Below are positions 43,007 through 50,611 of a DNA stretch of 64,000 bases, piece after piece. Source of the DNA: CAIMUS01 sp046347625 (GTDB taxonomy: Bacteria; Pseudomonadota; Gammaproteobacteria; Competibacterales; Competibacteraceae); NCBI GenBank assembly GCA_046347625.1, contig JAXMFU010000010.1, positions 14,954-78,953 of the forward strand. Reading direction: 5' to 3'. A model generated the notes under the pieces. That model had not been told where the DNA came from. It saw only the letters and a program-made list of their open reading frames with translations, and did not search any database. The number at the start of each line of letters is the position of its first letter. Within the stretch, counting starts at the first letter, position 1. The translations under genes and the position numbers were made by a program.

Positions 43007-43486
43007 TTAGACCAGCGCCTTTGCGGCCACGACCAGCCCATCCTCATCGGCATAGATATACTGGCCGGGCAGGAAATGTACACCAGCGAAGCGCAGCGGA
43101 ATATCATGCTCACCGATCCCATGCTTGAAGCTCTTGAGCGGATGAGCAGCCAGCGCCTTGATACCGATAGCCAGTTCCGCCAAGGCGGCGGTATGGCGGA
43201 CACAACCGTTGATCACCACTCCGGCCCAGCCGTTCTCCAAAGCCACTTCCGCCAGCGACCGATCCAGCAAAGCACAGCGCACCGAGGCGCTGCCATCCAC
43301 CACCAGTACCCGGCCTGCACCCGCCGCTGTCAGCGTGGTACGCAACAGCGTGCTGTCCTCGAACACCTTAAGGGTGACAATCGAACCGCTGAAAGATTGC
43401 AGGCCACCGAAGTCCCGTAACCCGGGATCGGCGATTTGTAATTGCTCGGCATACTGATCGCACAGAGCAGCGGTACTGCTTGACAT
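43007..43486 (-). CDS. rraA: Ribonuclease E activity regulator RraA
   Basis: A 159-residue RraA protein from the ATG at 43486. RraA trimers bind RNase E and inhibit it, altering RNA decay. Hallmarks are ATAALCDQY-like SSTAALCDQY at the N-terminus, VLVVDGSASVRCALLDRSLA, and WAGVVINGCVRHTAAL. Some relatives are aldolases; the CDQY start and length favour RraA. Confidence 0.93.
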   Translation of the reverse strand: MSSSTAALCDQYAEQLQIADPGLRDFGGLQSFSGSIVTLKVFEDSTLLRTTLTAAGAGRVLVVDGSASVRCALLDRSLAEVALENGWAGVVINGCVRHTAALAELAIGIKALAAHPLKSFKHGIGEHDIPLRFAGVHFLPGQYIYADEDGLVVAAKALV

Positions 43487-43798
43487 TGAATGACTCCAGG
43501 GATGGAAGAAGACCCCCAAGTCCGGTTGCGACGTGCAACAGAGCAGAGGGCGCCAGGGCAACAATTCTTAAGATCCATGACGGCCACGGTGGTACAATGT
43601 CACTACCCCATTGGGTCTAGGGCGGGGTACGCCCGAAGTGAACGTACGTGGAGAGGACAAGAACTTGTGCCTAGCGCTCTGAGTGGTGGCCAGCACATCC
43701 TCGGTGAAGCGTGAACCGTGGCAAATCGGTCGAAGCGGTTGGAACCGCGAGAGTGATTTAGTCATGGATGCCAAATATAACCAGTAAAGCGCCCGCTT
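43487..43798. other. Non-coding stretch without recognised gene
   Basis: About 310 bases upstream of rraA. A minus-strand frame of 68 codons (43568-43774) exists but shows no family or ribosome site. No repeat or hairpin stands out before the REP doublet at 43799. Confidence 0.5.
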
Positions 43799-43869
43799 GT
43801 AGGAGCGAGCTTGCTCGCGGAAGGCACGTGCAACAGGGCGACCGAATTCGCCAGCAAGCTCGCTCCTAC
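43799..43869. repeat. REP doublet (REPIN-like)
   Basis: GTAGGAGCGAGCTTGCTCGC and the inverse GCCAGCAAGCTCGCTCCTAC around a short spacer. Same family as at 6339 and 18431. Confidence 0.88.
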
Positions 43870-43896
43870 GGACGAAGGCATCATGATGGGCTTTGA

Positions 43897-44496
43897 TTAA
43901 ACGATGCCTTTACCCCAGCCCCCCTGAAAAAAGCATTCGCTCAGCGGCAGGCGCTGCCGTGGCGCTTCCTCGCGGCTACGCAGTTCCCCTTCCAGAAGAG
44001 AGGGATGGGCCGGATGACCGACGGCGATCATGGCCATGCAGACATGGTCGTCGGGAATGGCGAAGCGTTCCTTGGCCTTAACCGCATCGAAACCGCCCAT
44101 TTGATGGGCTACCAGGCCCAGTGCCGTCGCCTGCAGGCAGAGATTCTCGCTGGCCGCACCGGTGTCATGCTGGTTCCAGCGGTTGGACTTGCCGGTGCTA
44201 CGGAACACCGGTGCAGCCACGGACAGTAGTAAAATCGGTGCATTTTTCACCCAGGCTTTATTGCCTTCGGACAGACAATCGAAAGCCTGCTCCCAACCTT
44301 CGGGATCGTGCAGCCGGTCCCAGATAAGATAGCGCCAGGGCTGCTCACCATAACAGGAAGGCGCCCACCGGGCTGCCTCCAGCAGGGCCAGCAATTCATC
44401 ACGTACAACCGAACGGTTGGGATCGATGGCGCGGGCACTCCAGCGCAGGGCAATAATATCGGCGATAGGAACCTGAGTTTGGACGGGTTTGAGCAT
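43897..44496 (-). CDS. Nitroreductase-family protein
   Basis: A 199-residue FMN-dependent nitroreductase-fold protein. RWSARAIDPNRSV gives the FMN-phosphate-binding start, ARWAPSCYGEQPWRYL the flavin contact segment, and GLVAHQMGGFD the C-terminal FMN region. Substrates of such enzymes range from quinones to nitroaromatics; none can be assigned. Transcribed away from the tandem small RNA genes. Confidence 0.9.
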   Translation of the reverse strand: MLKPVQTQVPIADIIALRWSARAIDPNRSVVRDELLALLEAARWAPSCYGEQPWRYLIWDRLHDPEGWEQAFDCLSEGNKAWVKNAPILLLSVAAPVFRSTGKSNRWNQHDTGAASENLCLQATALGLVAHQMGGFDAVKAKERFAIPDDHVCMAMIAVGHPAHPSLLEGELRSREEAPRQRLPLSECFFQGGWGKGIV

Positions 44497-44589
44497 GGTT
44501 GCACTCTCTTGACGGCTTTTGGACAGCCATCCTAACAGAAGTCTTATAGCATTCGAAAATAGAAAGCATAGCGATCAAGAAATAAAATC

Positions 44590-44618
44590 TTGACGCAGTG
44601 CAACATAGCATTTATACT
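44590..44618 (+). promoter_or_regulatory. Promoter of small RNA copy 1
   Basis: TTGACG (44590-44595), 17-base spacer, TATACT (44613-44618): a near-consensus sigma70 promoter pointing at the hairpin starting at 44625. Confidence 0.8.
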
Positions 44619-44624
44619 GCACTG

Positions 44625-44700
44625 CAACATCCTTCGGGATGTTGTTCTCCAATCCTCCTTTGGTGGTCATTTGCCGGGGTTCTCCACCCCGGCTTTTTTA
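44625..44700 (+). ncRNA. Candidate small RNA, tandem copy 1
   Basis: About 76 bases, no reading frame. Hairpin CAACATCC-TTCG-GGATGTTG, an unpaired linker with TTCTCCAATCCTCCTTTGG and TGGTCATTT, then a terminator stem GCCGGGG / CCCCGGC with loop TTCTCCA and seven T. The linker exposes CTCC and CCTCC, complementary to ribosome-binding sites. Strong promoter directly upstream. A nearly identical second copy follows 194 bases on. Confidence 0.8.
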
Positions 44701-44783
44701 TACGTTATTTTTATTACCCTGTTTTTTAAGAAAATATTTTTTTACGATGAGCCCGCCAAGGCCATCATCTTAGGTTAAAAAAC

Positions 44784-44812
44784 TTGACGCAGTGCAACAT
44801 AGCGCTTATACT
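44784..44812 (+). promoter_or_regulatory. Promoter of small RNA copy 2
   Basis: TTGACG (44784-44789), 17-base spacer, TATACT (44807-44812). The whole box is conserved with copy 1, including the CAGTGCAACATAGC spacer start. Confidence 0.8.
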
Positions 44813-44818
44813 GCACTG

Positions 44819-44893
44819 CAACATCCTTCGGGATGTTGTTCTCCAACCCTCCTTTGGTGGTCATTTGCCGGGGTTCTCCACCCCGGCTTTTTT
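44819..44893 (+). ncRNA. Candidate small RNA, tandem copy 2
   Basis: Same design as copy 1: hairpin CAACATCC-TTCG-GGATGTTG, linker TTCTCCAACCCTCCTTTGG, terminator GCCGGGG / CCCCGGC with TTCTCCA loop and six T. Only a few bases differ from copy 1 inside the transcript, while the 80 bases between the genes are unrelated, so the RNA itself is under selection or the duplication is recent. msrQ starts about 100 bases downstream. Confidence 0.8.
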
Positions 44894-44991
44894 ATGCGTT
44901 CTTGCCCTTGGAGCGCGCTTCCAGAGCCGGCTACAATAGCTTCGGCGGTGTTGTCATAGTTACTGTCAAATCGGCAACCGCTCCTACACCC

Positions 44992-45618
44992 ATGCAACGA
45001 CGGCAACCACCAAACAAACGCGACTTTCACCGCATAGGCAAAACTATCCTATTTTTCCTTGGCCTGCTGCCGCCGGCTACCCTGTTCTGGCGAGGCTTAG
45101 GCGCCAATCCGGTGGAGACCCTCACCCATCATACCGGTACCTGGGGTTTACGATTTCTCCTGCTTACCCTGGCCGTTACCCCATTGCGCCGGCTGTCGGG
45201 CTGGAACTGGCTGCTGCGCTATCGGCGCATGCTGGGTTTGTTCGCCTTCTTCTATGCGCTGCTGCATTTCGCCACCTATCTGGTATTCGATCAATTTTTC
45301 GATCCGGCGGCGATTGCCCGTGATGTGCTCAAGCGTCCCTATATTACTATCGGCTTTCTCGCCTTTGTCTTGTTGATTCCGCTGGCGGTGACGTCCACCA
45401 ATAAGATGATCCGGCGCCTGGGCGCCCGCCGCTGGCAGCACCTGCATCGTCTGGTTTACCCCATCGGACTGCTGGTTATTCTGCACTACTTCTGGCTGGT
45501 CAAAGCCGACCTGAGCCGGCCTCTGCTATATGGGGCTGTGCTGGCCCTGCTGCTGGGATATCGCATCTGGTTTTATTACCGTCATAAGCCGAGTATCAGG
45601 CCGGTATTCGAGCCGTAG
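44992..45618 (+). CDS. msrQ: Heme-binding membrane subunit MsrQ (YedZ)
   Basis: A 208-residue heme b membrane protein that passes electrons to the periplasmic methionine sulfoxide reductase MsrP. The start at 44992 (MQRRQPPNKRDFHRIGKT) matches the family; the longer frame would run through the small RNA gene. Six hydrophobic helices and conserved His residues (ALLHFATY, WQHLHRLVYPI) are visible. The usual msrP partner is not adjacent. Confidence 0.92.
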   Translation: MQRRQPPNKRDFHRIGKTILFFLGLLPPATLFWRGLGANPVETLTHHTGTWGLRFLLLTLAVTPLRRLSGWNWLLRYRRMLGLFAFFYALLHFATYLVFDQFFDPAAIARDVLKRPYITIGFLAFVLLIPLAVTSTNKMIRRLGARRWQHLHRLVYPIGLLVILHYFWLVKADLSRPLLYGAVLALLLGYRIWFYYRHKPSIRPVFEP

Positions 45619-45784
45619 CGTCGCAGGCAGGACGAAGCCGGCCATGATAAGTGAAAAACTCGTCGATTGAGGTGACGAAGGAAGCCTGGTGGTTGCTTCT
45701 CTGGCTGGCATTCGATATGTTTGTGAAATTACATCCTGCTGACCGCTAACTACACAAAGGGCGCGCTACTAAAAGGTCTCACTG

Positions 45785-46318
45785 ATGGCTAACGACAGCA
45801 GTAATCCGGCTTCCATCCGGGAACGACTGAAGCATGAAGGCAGGGAGTTTCTGATCATTTTCCTTTATCTAGCGCCCTGTCTCACGGTGCTGCTGCTCTT
45901 CAAGCAGGCGATCCTTGCCGATTACCAGATCAACTATCTGCGTCATGGTTATGCGATTGTGGAAGCCTTGATGCTTTCCAAAATGATCGTACTCGGGCAA
46001 GCATGGCAGTTGGGTGAAAAGTACAGAGAAAACCCATTGATTTATCCGACCCTATATAAGGCCCTGATATTCACCCTGCTCGTCATCGTCTTCAGCCTTA
46101 TCGAGCATCTGCTCGACGGATTTCTACACGATGAGAAACCGGCGGAGACGATTCACAAAATGCTGGCCGGTGGCTGGCATGAAATGCTGGCCGGTGCCCT
46201 GATCATGTTTTTTATCTTTATCCCGTTTTTTGCTTTTCAGGAGGTCGGGCGGCTGATGGGTGAAGATAAATTGTTCGAGTTGTTTTTCCATAAAAAATCC
46301 TCGATCGGGATTCATTAG
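45785..46318 (+). CDS. Hypothetical membrane protein, three to four helices
   Basis: A 177-residue protein with hydrophobic segments at about 23-43 (LIIFLYLAPCLTVLLLF), 57-73, 90-112 (KALIFTLLVIVFSLIEHLL) and 134-156 (MLAGALIMFFIFIPFFAF). The end is LMGEDKLFELFFHKK, a charged tail. No family with known function recognised. It stands alone between msrQ and the nuclease gene. Confidence 0.75.
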   Translation: MANDSSNPASIRERLKHEGREFLIIFLYLAPCLTVLLLFKQAILADYQINYLRHGYAIVEALMLSKMIVLGQAWQLGEKYRENPLIYPTLYKALIFTLLVIVFSLIEHLLDGFLHDEKPAETIHKMLAGGWHEMLAGALIMFFIFIPFFAFQEVGRLMGEDKLFELFFHKKSSIGIH

Positions 46319-46390
46319 GGCGATTGTCGATTGGAGTGACACAGGAAATCCAACAGCATTTTTCCCGAATAGCAACCGACTACGCAGCGG

Positions 46391-47752
46391 ATGACTCGCC
46401 TCAGTGAAGCTAAAGGTTTTATGGCTACAAAACGTACCGTAGAGATTCCAAAATCGATCATTAAGGATACGTTCAGTATCGCATCGACTCAACCGCCAAT
46501 GAAAAGAGGTAACTTCTTTCGTGACGTGAGGAATGAATTCAAGAAACAACTTGAAAATATATTTAATGCGCAGGGAATTGCTGTATTTTCGGGATCTAAA
46601 TTGGGCTATACGAACTATCTTCGAGGTAGTCGAATTATATCCGGCGATAGCCTTATAAAATTTACAGGCTGGCACAACGACATAAAACAAGAACTCGATA
46701 TGGAGTTCTGTGCAAGGTATGGCCATGAGGACTATAGCTTAACAGCAATCAACTATATAGACCGAGGATATTGTGAGTTACCATCATTGCTGCCATTCAT
46801 TAAAGTTAAAGATTTCTCTATTGGAAATATTCTAGTCCTTGTTGAAAATAATGATTACGAAATTGAAATTGTATTTGAAAAAGGGCTTCGCGCTGCCGGT
46901 TATACATACCAAATTTCCCCAAAAAAGAAGAAATCCTATTTTTGCTTGCTCGGTATTCACTTCGATAATGACCTGCTGAGTGATCTTGTTACAGGTGATA
47001 GCACTTGCGAGCACGATCTTGATGAAATAAAAATTGGCACAATCTCTTACCCATTCTTGTCGATCTGTCGTCGTTGTGGGCAATTATTCACTTGTACATG
47101 TTTCGATGGTTATTACTCCATCACATATGATATTGCTCGACTATTACCTTATGGAAATAGTGAGCAGGTGCTCCGCTCCATGGTTGAAAATCTTCAAGCC
47201 TTAAACAATATTTGTAGCTTGTGTACTGGCAAGGTTCCAAGCCATTTTTACGGCAGCGATATGTACTATTCATCATTTCTTCAACGTTATCTACCTTATC
47301 ACACACTTTTCTCACGAAAAGAACTAGGGCCTGATGTATATCAGGGAGAAGAGTACAGGAAGATCGAAAACAAGGTTAGAGATATCTTTGGTTACCCTAG
47401 AATTGGTGAGAAATGGATATCCGAGACAATTTTGTTCAAAGTAGTGAGCATGATACTCTCTCCAATGGAGGTTATCCATCATTATCGGGGAATCGAACTT
47501 CAAGGGCTTGAGCTTGACATATGGATACCGGAAGTTCGCTTAGGTATTGAATACCAAGGAGAGCAACACTATCAGGTTATAGACCACTGGGGTGGAGAGG
47601 AAGGGCTAAAGAAGCGGCAAGAGAATGATCGAAAGAAGAAAATTCTTTGCAAACAGGCTGGCTATACATTGGTAGAGTTTCATTACTTTGAAGACTTATC
47701 TGAGGAAGCAATACGAAAAAAGCTCTCTCGATACTTGCGGGCAGCGCCGTAG
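46391..47752 (+). CDS. Zinc-finger protein with C-terminal PD-(D/E)XK-like nuclease domain
   Basis: A protein of up to 453 residues (start at 46391 or at the ATG ten codons on). The middle holds Cys pairs fitting a zinc-binding module: CRRCGQLFTCTC and CSLCTGK. The last 80 residues look like a Vsr/PD-(D/E)XK nuclease: LELDIWIPEVRLGIEYQGEQ with D, E and Q at the expected spacing, QHYQVIDHW, then KKKILCKQAGYTLVEFHY. The gene is clearly AT-richer than its surroundings and has no operon partner, so it was probably acquired. Its TAG stop is the first triplet of a palindromic repeat, so the native C-terminus may have been replaced. A defence or repair role is inferred only. Confidence 0.7.
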   Translation: MTRLSEAKGFMATKRTVEIPKSIIKDTFSIASTQPPMKRGNFFRDVRNEFKKQLENIFNAQGIAVFSGSKLGYTNYLRGSRIISGDSLIKFTGWHNDIKQELDMEFCARYGHEDYSLTAINYIDRGYCELPSLLPFIKVKDFSIGNILVLVENNDYEIEIVFEKGLRAAGYTYQISPKKKKSYFCLLGIHFDNDLLSDLVTGDSTCEHDLDEIKIGTISYPFLSICRRCGQLFTCTCFDGYYSITYDIARLLPYGNSEQVLRSMVENLQALNNICSLCTGKVPSHFYGSDMYYSSFLQRYLPYHTLFSRKELGPDVYQGEEYRKIENKVRDIFGYPRIGEKWISETILFKVVSMILSPMEVIHHYRGIELQGLELDIWIPEVRLGIEYQGEQHYQVIDHWGGEEGLKKRQENDRKKKILCKQAGYTLVEFHYFEDLSEEAIRKKLSRYLRAAP

Positions 47753-47838
47753 CCCGGATGCAGGCCGAAGGCCGGAATCCGGGGGTACGGGTGAAGAACC
47801 TGGATTGCGCTTCGCCAGCTTCGCTCCATCCAGGCTAC
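47750..47838. repeat. Palindromic repeat, GTAGCCCGGATG family
   Basis: GTAGCCCGGATGCAGGCCGAAG on the left and CATCCAGGCTAC on the right, followed by a fragment CTGCCCACCCTAC of another family. Its TAG closes the nuclease gene. Confidence 0.8.
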
Positions 47839-47875
47839 GCCTGCCCACCCTACAACTTTTTCTCCTTTAGAGATA

Positions 47876-48151
47876 TTAGGTGCTGTTCTCGTTCTCAGAT
47901 TCCGGGCCAGCCGCTAATCGCGCTCTCGCTTCTGCTAGCGAGAGCGTTGCCTTTTCCTGACCTCGACTATCCAGCAAGTTCATTAATTGTTCATTCTGGC
48001 GTGTACACTCGATTTCTCGATTGAAATCATCTACCTCAGCCAGAATAAATTCATGGCCGTTCGCTGTCTTTAAGATTAAATTCTCCTTTAATGCTTGCTT
48101 TAGTAGCGCATTGAACTTTTTTTCTCGTTGGGAAATCATTATGGTTTTCAT
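47876..48151 (-). CDS. Antitoxin-like small protein
   Basis: A 91-residue protein starting MKTIMISQREKKFNALLKQA and continuing ILKTANGHEFILAEVDDFNR, a beta-helix pattern seen in small antitoxin-like proteins; EATLSL-like KATLSLAEARARL forms the last helix. The tail GPESENENST is probably not conserved. No toxin gene adjoins it. Function is unproven. Confidence 0.6.
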   Translation of the reverse strand: MKTIMISQREKKFNALLKQALKENLILKTANGHEFILAEVDDFNREIECTRQNEQLMNLLDSRGQEKATLSLAEARARLAAGPESENENST

Positions 48152-48274
48152 AGCGTATACTCCACGCCTTGTATAAGCAACCTGTTAGCATCTTTGTAGC
48201 CAACCATTTTAAACTCTACGGTACTTGCTCCGATGCTTACAAGGTAATAGCGAACATTTAGCTTTAGCGGGATT

Positions 48275-48328
48275 TGGTGGGCAGGCAAGCTGCCCACCCT
48301 ACAGCTTCGCGAGCAAGCTCGCTCCTAC
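48275..48328. repeat. Two half repeats (GTAGGGTGGGC family and REP)
   Basis: GGTGGGCAGGCAAGCTGCCC with ACCCTAC, then a single REP unit TCGCGAGCAAGCTCGCTCCTAC at 48307-48328. The two families are joined end to end after the panC gene. Confidence 0.8.
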
Positions 48329-48338
48329 AAAGGCCAAC

Positions 48339-49205
48339 TCAGCATCGAACCGATACCGGTACCTTAACCGGGCAGTTATCGATCAACCGCGCCTTCCCCA
48401 GCCAAGCCGCCGCCAGAAGCCGCAGTTCGGTGTCCCCTTCCTCCGGCGATGTCAGATCATGAGCGCGTCGGATCTCGAAATAATCGGGGCGAAAGCCGGC
48501 CTGCTCCAAGGTTGCGCAGGCGTCCCGCTGGATGGCCCCATAATCCCGTTCACCGGCCTGCAAGCGCGCCGCGGCCGCTTGCATGGTGGCGTACAGAGTC
48601 GGTGCCACGGCCCGCTCGGCGGCTGTTAGATAGCCGTTGCGCGAGCTCATGGCCAGGCCGTCGGCTTCCCGCACGGTGGACACGCCGACGACTTCCACCG
48701 GGAAATTCAGATCCGCCGTAAACCGGCGAATGACCAGCAGTTGCTGCCAATCCTTTTCACCGAACAAGGCCACATCCGGTTGCACCATGTTGAACAGTTT
48801 GCTCACCACCGTCGCCACGCCAGCGAAATGTCCCGGTCGGGAGGCACCGCAGAGAATATCGGACAGTTCCGGCACTTCCACCCGGGTGAGCTTATCCAGG
48901 CCATTGGGATAGACCTCGGCAACCGGAGGGGCAAACAGCAGATCCAGCCCCACCGCCGTCAATTGCCGGCTGTCTTCCTGCAAGGTACGGGGATAGCTGT
49001 TGAAGTCCTCCTTGGGGCCGAATTGCATGGGGTTGACGAAGATCGTGGCCACGCTGTAATCGGCCAGTGTTTTCGCAACTTCCACCAGATGGATATGACC
49101 CTGATGCAGGTTGCCCATGGTGGGCACCAGGGCGATGCGTTCGCCGGCCCGCCGGCGGTCCGCCAGCAGGGCGCGCAACTCGGCAATACGATGCACGGTT
49201 TGCAT
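48339..49205 (-). CDS. panC: Pantoate--beta-alanine ligase
   Basis: Last step of pantothenate synthesis, joining pantoate and beta-alanine with ATP. From the ATG at 49205 (AGGGGA ribosome site) it has 288 residues, starting MQTVHRIAELRALL. The nucleotidyl-transferase HxGH motif is HQGHIHLV, with VPTMGNLHQGH before it; VSTVREADGLAMSSRNGYL carries the KMSKS-like loop. It starts 14 bases after panB. Confidence 0.96.
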   Translation of the reverse strand: MQTVHRIAELRALLADRRRAGERIALVPTMGNLHQGHIHLVEVAKTLADYSVATIFVNPMQFGPKEDFNSYPRTLQEDSRQLTAVGLDLLFAPPVAEVYPNGLDKLTRVEVPELSDILCGASRPGHFAGVATVVSKLFNMVQPDVALFGEKDWQQLLVIRRFTADLNFPVEVVGVSTVREADGLAMSSRNGYLTAAERAVAPTLYATMQAAAARLQAGERDYGAIQRDACATLEQAGFRPDYFEIRRAHDLTSPEEGDTELRLLAAAWLGKARLIDNCPVKVPVSVRC

Positions 49206-49219
49206 GCAATCATTTCCCC

Positions 49220-50044
49220 TTAAGCGATACAGTGTTCGGGACCGGGAAACTCGCCGCTTTTGACCGCCCGCACATAGGCTTCCACCGCGGCCTGAACACC
49301 CGGTTGGCCTTGCAAAAAATCCTTGGAAAACTTCGGTCGCCGGCCCGGCGTAATGCCCAGCATATCGTACAGCACCAGGACCTGAGCGTCGCAGGCGGCA
49401 CCGGCGCCGATCCCGATCAGGGGCACCTCCAGCGCTTCGGTCAGCCGTGCCGCCAGTTCCGCCGGGATGCATTCGACCAGCAGAATATCGCTGCCGGCGT
49501 CCTGCAAACGCAAGGCTTCATCGATCATCTTGCGGGCGGCGTCTTCTTCCCGACCCTGCACCCGGTAACCGCCCAGTTTATGCACCGACTGCGGCAGCAA
49601 CCCCAGGTGCATGCACACCGGTACGCCGTTACGGCTGAGTTGACGCACGGTCTCCACCAGCGCACCGTCTCCCTCCAGCTTGACCATCTGGGCCAACCCT
49701 TCCTGCATCAGGCGAGCGCTGTTACGCAGGGCCAGTTCCACCGTGGGATAGCTCATGAACGGCATATCCACCATCAACAGCGGCACCCGACAGCCGCGCG
49801 CCACCATCCGGCTATGGTAGACCATATCGCCCATGCCGACCGGCACGGTGGTCGGTTGGCCCTGCACCACCATGCCCAGGGAATCGCCGACCAGGATGAT
49901 ATCCACGCCCGCCGCGTCCAGCACCGCGGCGAAACTGGCATCGTAGGCGGTCAGCACGGCGATTTTTTCCTTGTCCTGTTTCATCTTCGCCAGGGTCTTG
50001 ACCGTGATCGGCTTGCGTTGCGTCGGTTCTTGCCCTTTGTACAT
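49220..50044 (-). CDS. panB: 3-methyl-2-oxobutanoate hydroxymethyltransferase
   Basis: A 274-residue TIM-barrel enzyme making ketopantoate. Hallmarks: LTAYDASFAAVLDAAGVD, the metal-site VGDSLGMVV, and VVQGQPTTVPV. The catalytic glutamate lies in LVECIPAELA. Upstream folK ends 25 bases away, continuing the folK-panB-panC order. Confidence 0.96.
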   Translation of the reverse strand: MYKGQEPTQRKPITVKTLAKMKQDKEKIAVLTAYDASFAAVLDAAGVDIILVGDSLGMVVQGQPTTVPVGMGDMVYHSRMVARGCRVPLLMVDMPFMSYPTVELALRNSARLMQEGLAQMVKLEGDGALVETVRQLSRNGVPVCMHLGLLPQSVHKLGGYRVQGREEDAARKMIDEALRLQDAGSDILLVECIPAELAARLTEALEVPLIGIGAGAACDAQVLVLYDMLGITPGRRPKFSKDFLQGQPGVQAAVEAYVRAVKSGEFPGPEHCIA

Positions 50045-50069
50045 CGGTCTTTACTCGCTGCATTTCATG

Positions 50070-50600
50070 TTATGGGGCCTCCCGGTTTTTGGGCTGGGAG
50101 GGCTGCAACTCACTCTCCTCCACGCGCGCCAGTTCCCATGGTGGGCACTGCGCCAGCAGTGTCGCCAGCAGCGTTCCATCCGGCAGTCTCAGCGCCGGCG
50201 CGAGATCGCGCAAAGGATACAGTACGAATGCCCTCTCCCGTAACCGGGGATGGGGCACGATCAGCCGGGGTTCGTCGAGCTGTAATTCACCATACAACAG
50301 GATATCCAGATCCAGCGTGCGCGGTCCCCAGCGCACGGTCCGCACCCGTCCATGCACCGTTTCGAGCACCTGCAATTGCGTCAGCAATTCCAGGGCCGGC
50401 AGAGTCGTCTCCAGGGCCGCTACCGCGTTGATATAGTCTGGTTGCCCTGGCATTCCCCAGGGCTTGCTGCAATACAGGGGAGAGCAGGCGATAACATGGG
50501 TCTGCGGTAACCGCTCGAGCGCCAGTACCGCCTGCCGAACCTGCGCGACCGGATCGGCCAGGTTGCTGCCGATACCGATATAAGCCGTCACCGCTGGCAT
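50070..50600 (-). CDS. folK: 2-amino-4-hydroxy-6-hydroxymethyldihydropteridine pyrophosphokinase
   Basis: A 176-residue HPPK of folate synthesis. AYIGIGSNLADP is the opening strand and loop, YCSKPWGMPGQPDYINAVA the pterin and Mg-binding middle, and RWGPRTLDLDILLYGE the family signature, followed by VPHPRLRERAFVLYPL. It lies 11 bases after pcnB, so cotranscribed. Confidence 0.95.
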   Translation of the reverse strand: MPAVTAYIGIGSNLADPVAQVRQAVLALERLPQTHVIACSPLYCSKPWGMPGQPDYINAVAALETTLPALELLTQLQVLETVHGRVRTVRWGPRTLDLDILLYGELQLDEPRLIVPHPRLRERAFVLYPLRDLAPALRLPDGTLLATLLAQCPPWELARVEESELQPSQPKNREAP

Positions 50601-50611
50601 GCTGGTTCGAT

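Noticed and set aside
43568..43774. Minus-strand frame of 68 codons
   Set aside because: No ribosome site, no family resemblance and biased residue content; probably chance.
44833..44991. Longer msrQ start at 44833
   Set aside because: It would run through the second small RNA hairpin and its terminator, and the added residues do not resemble the family.
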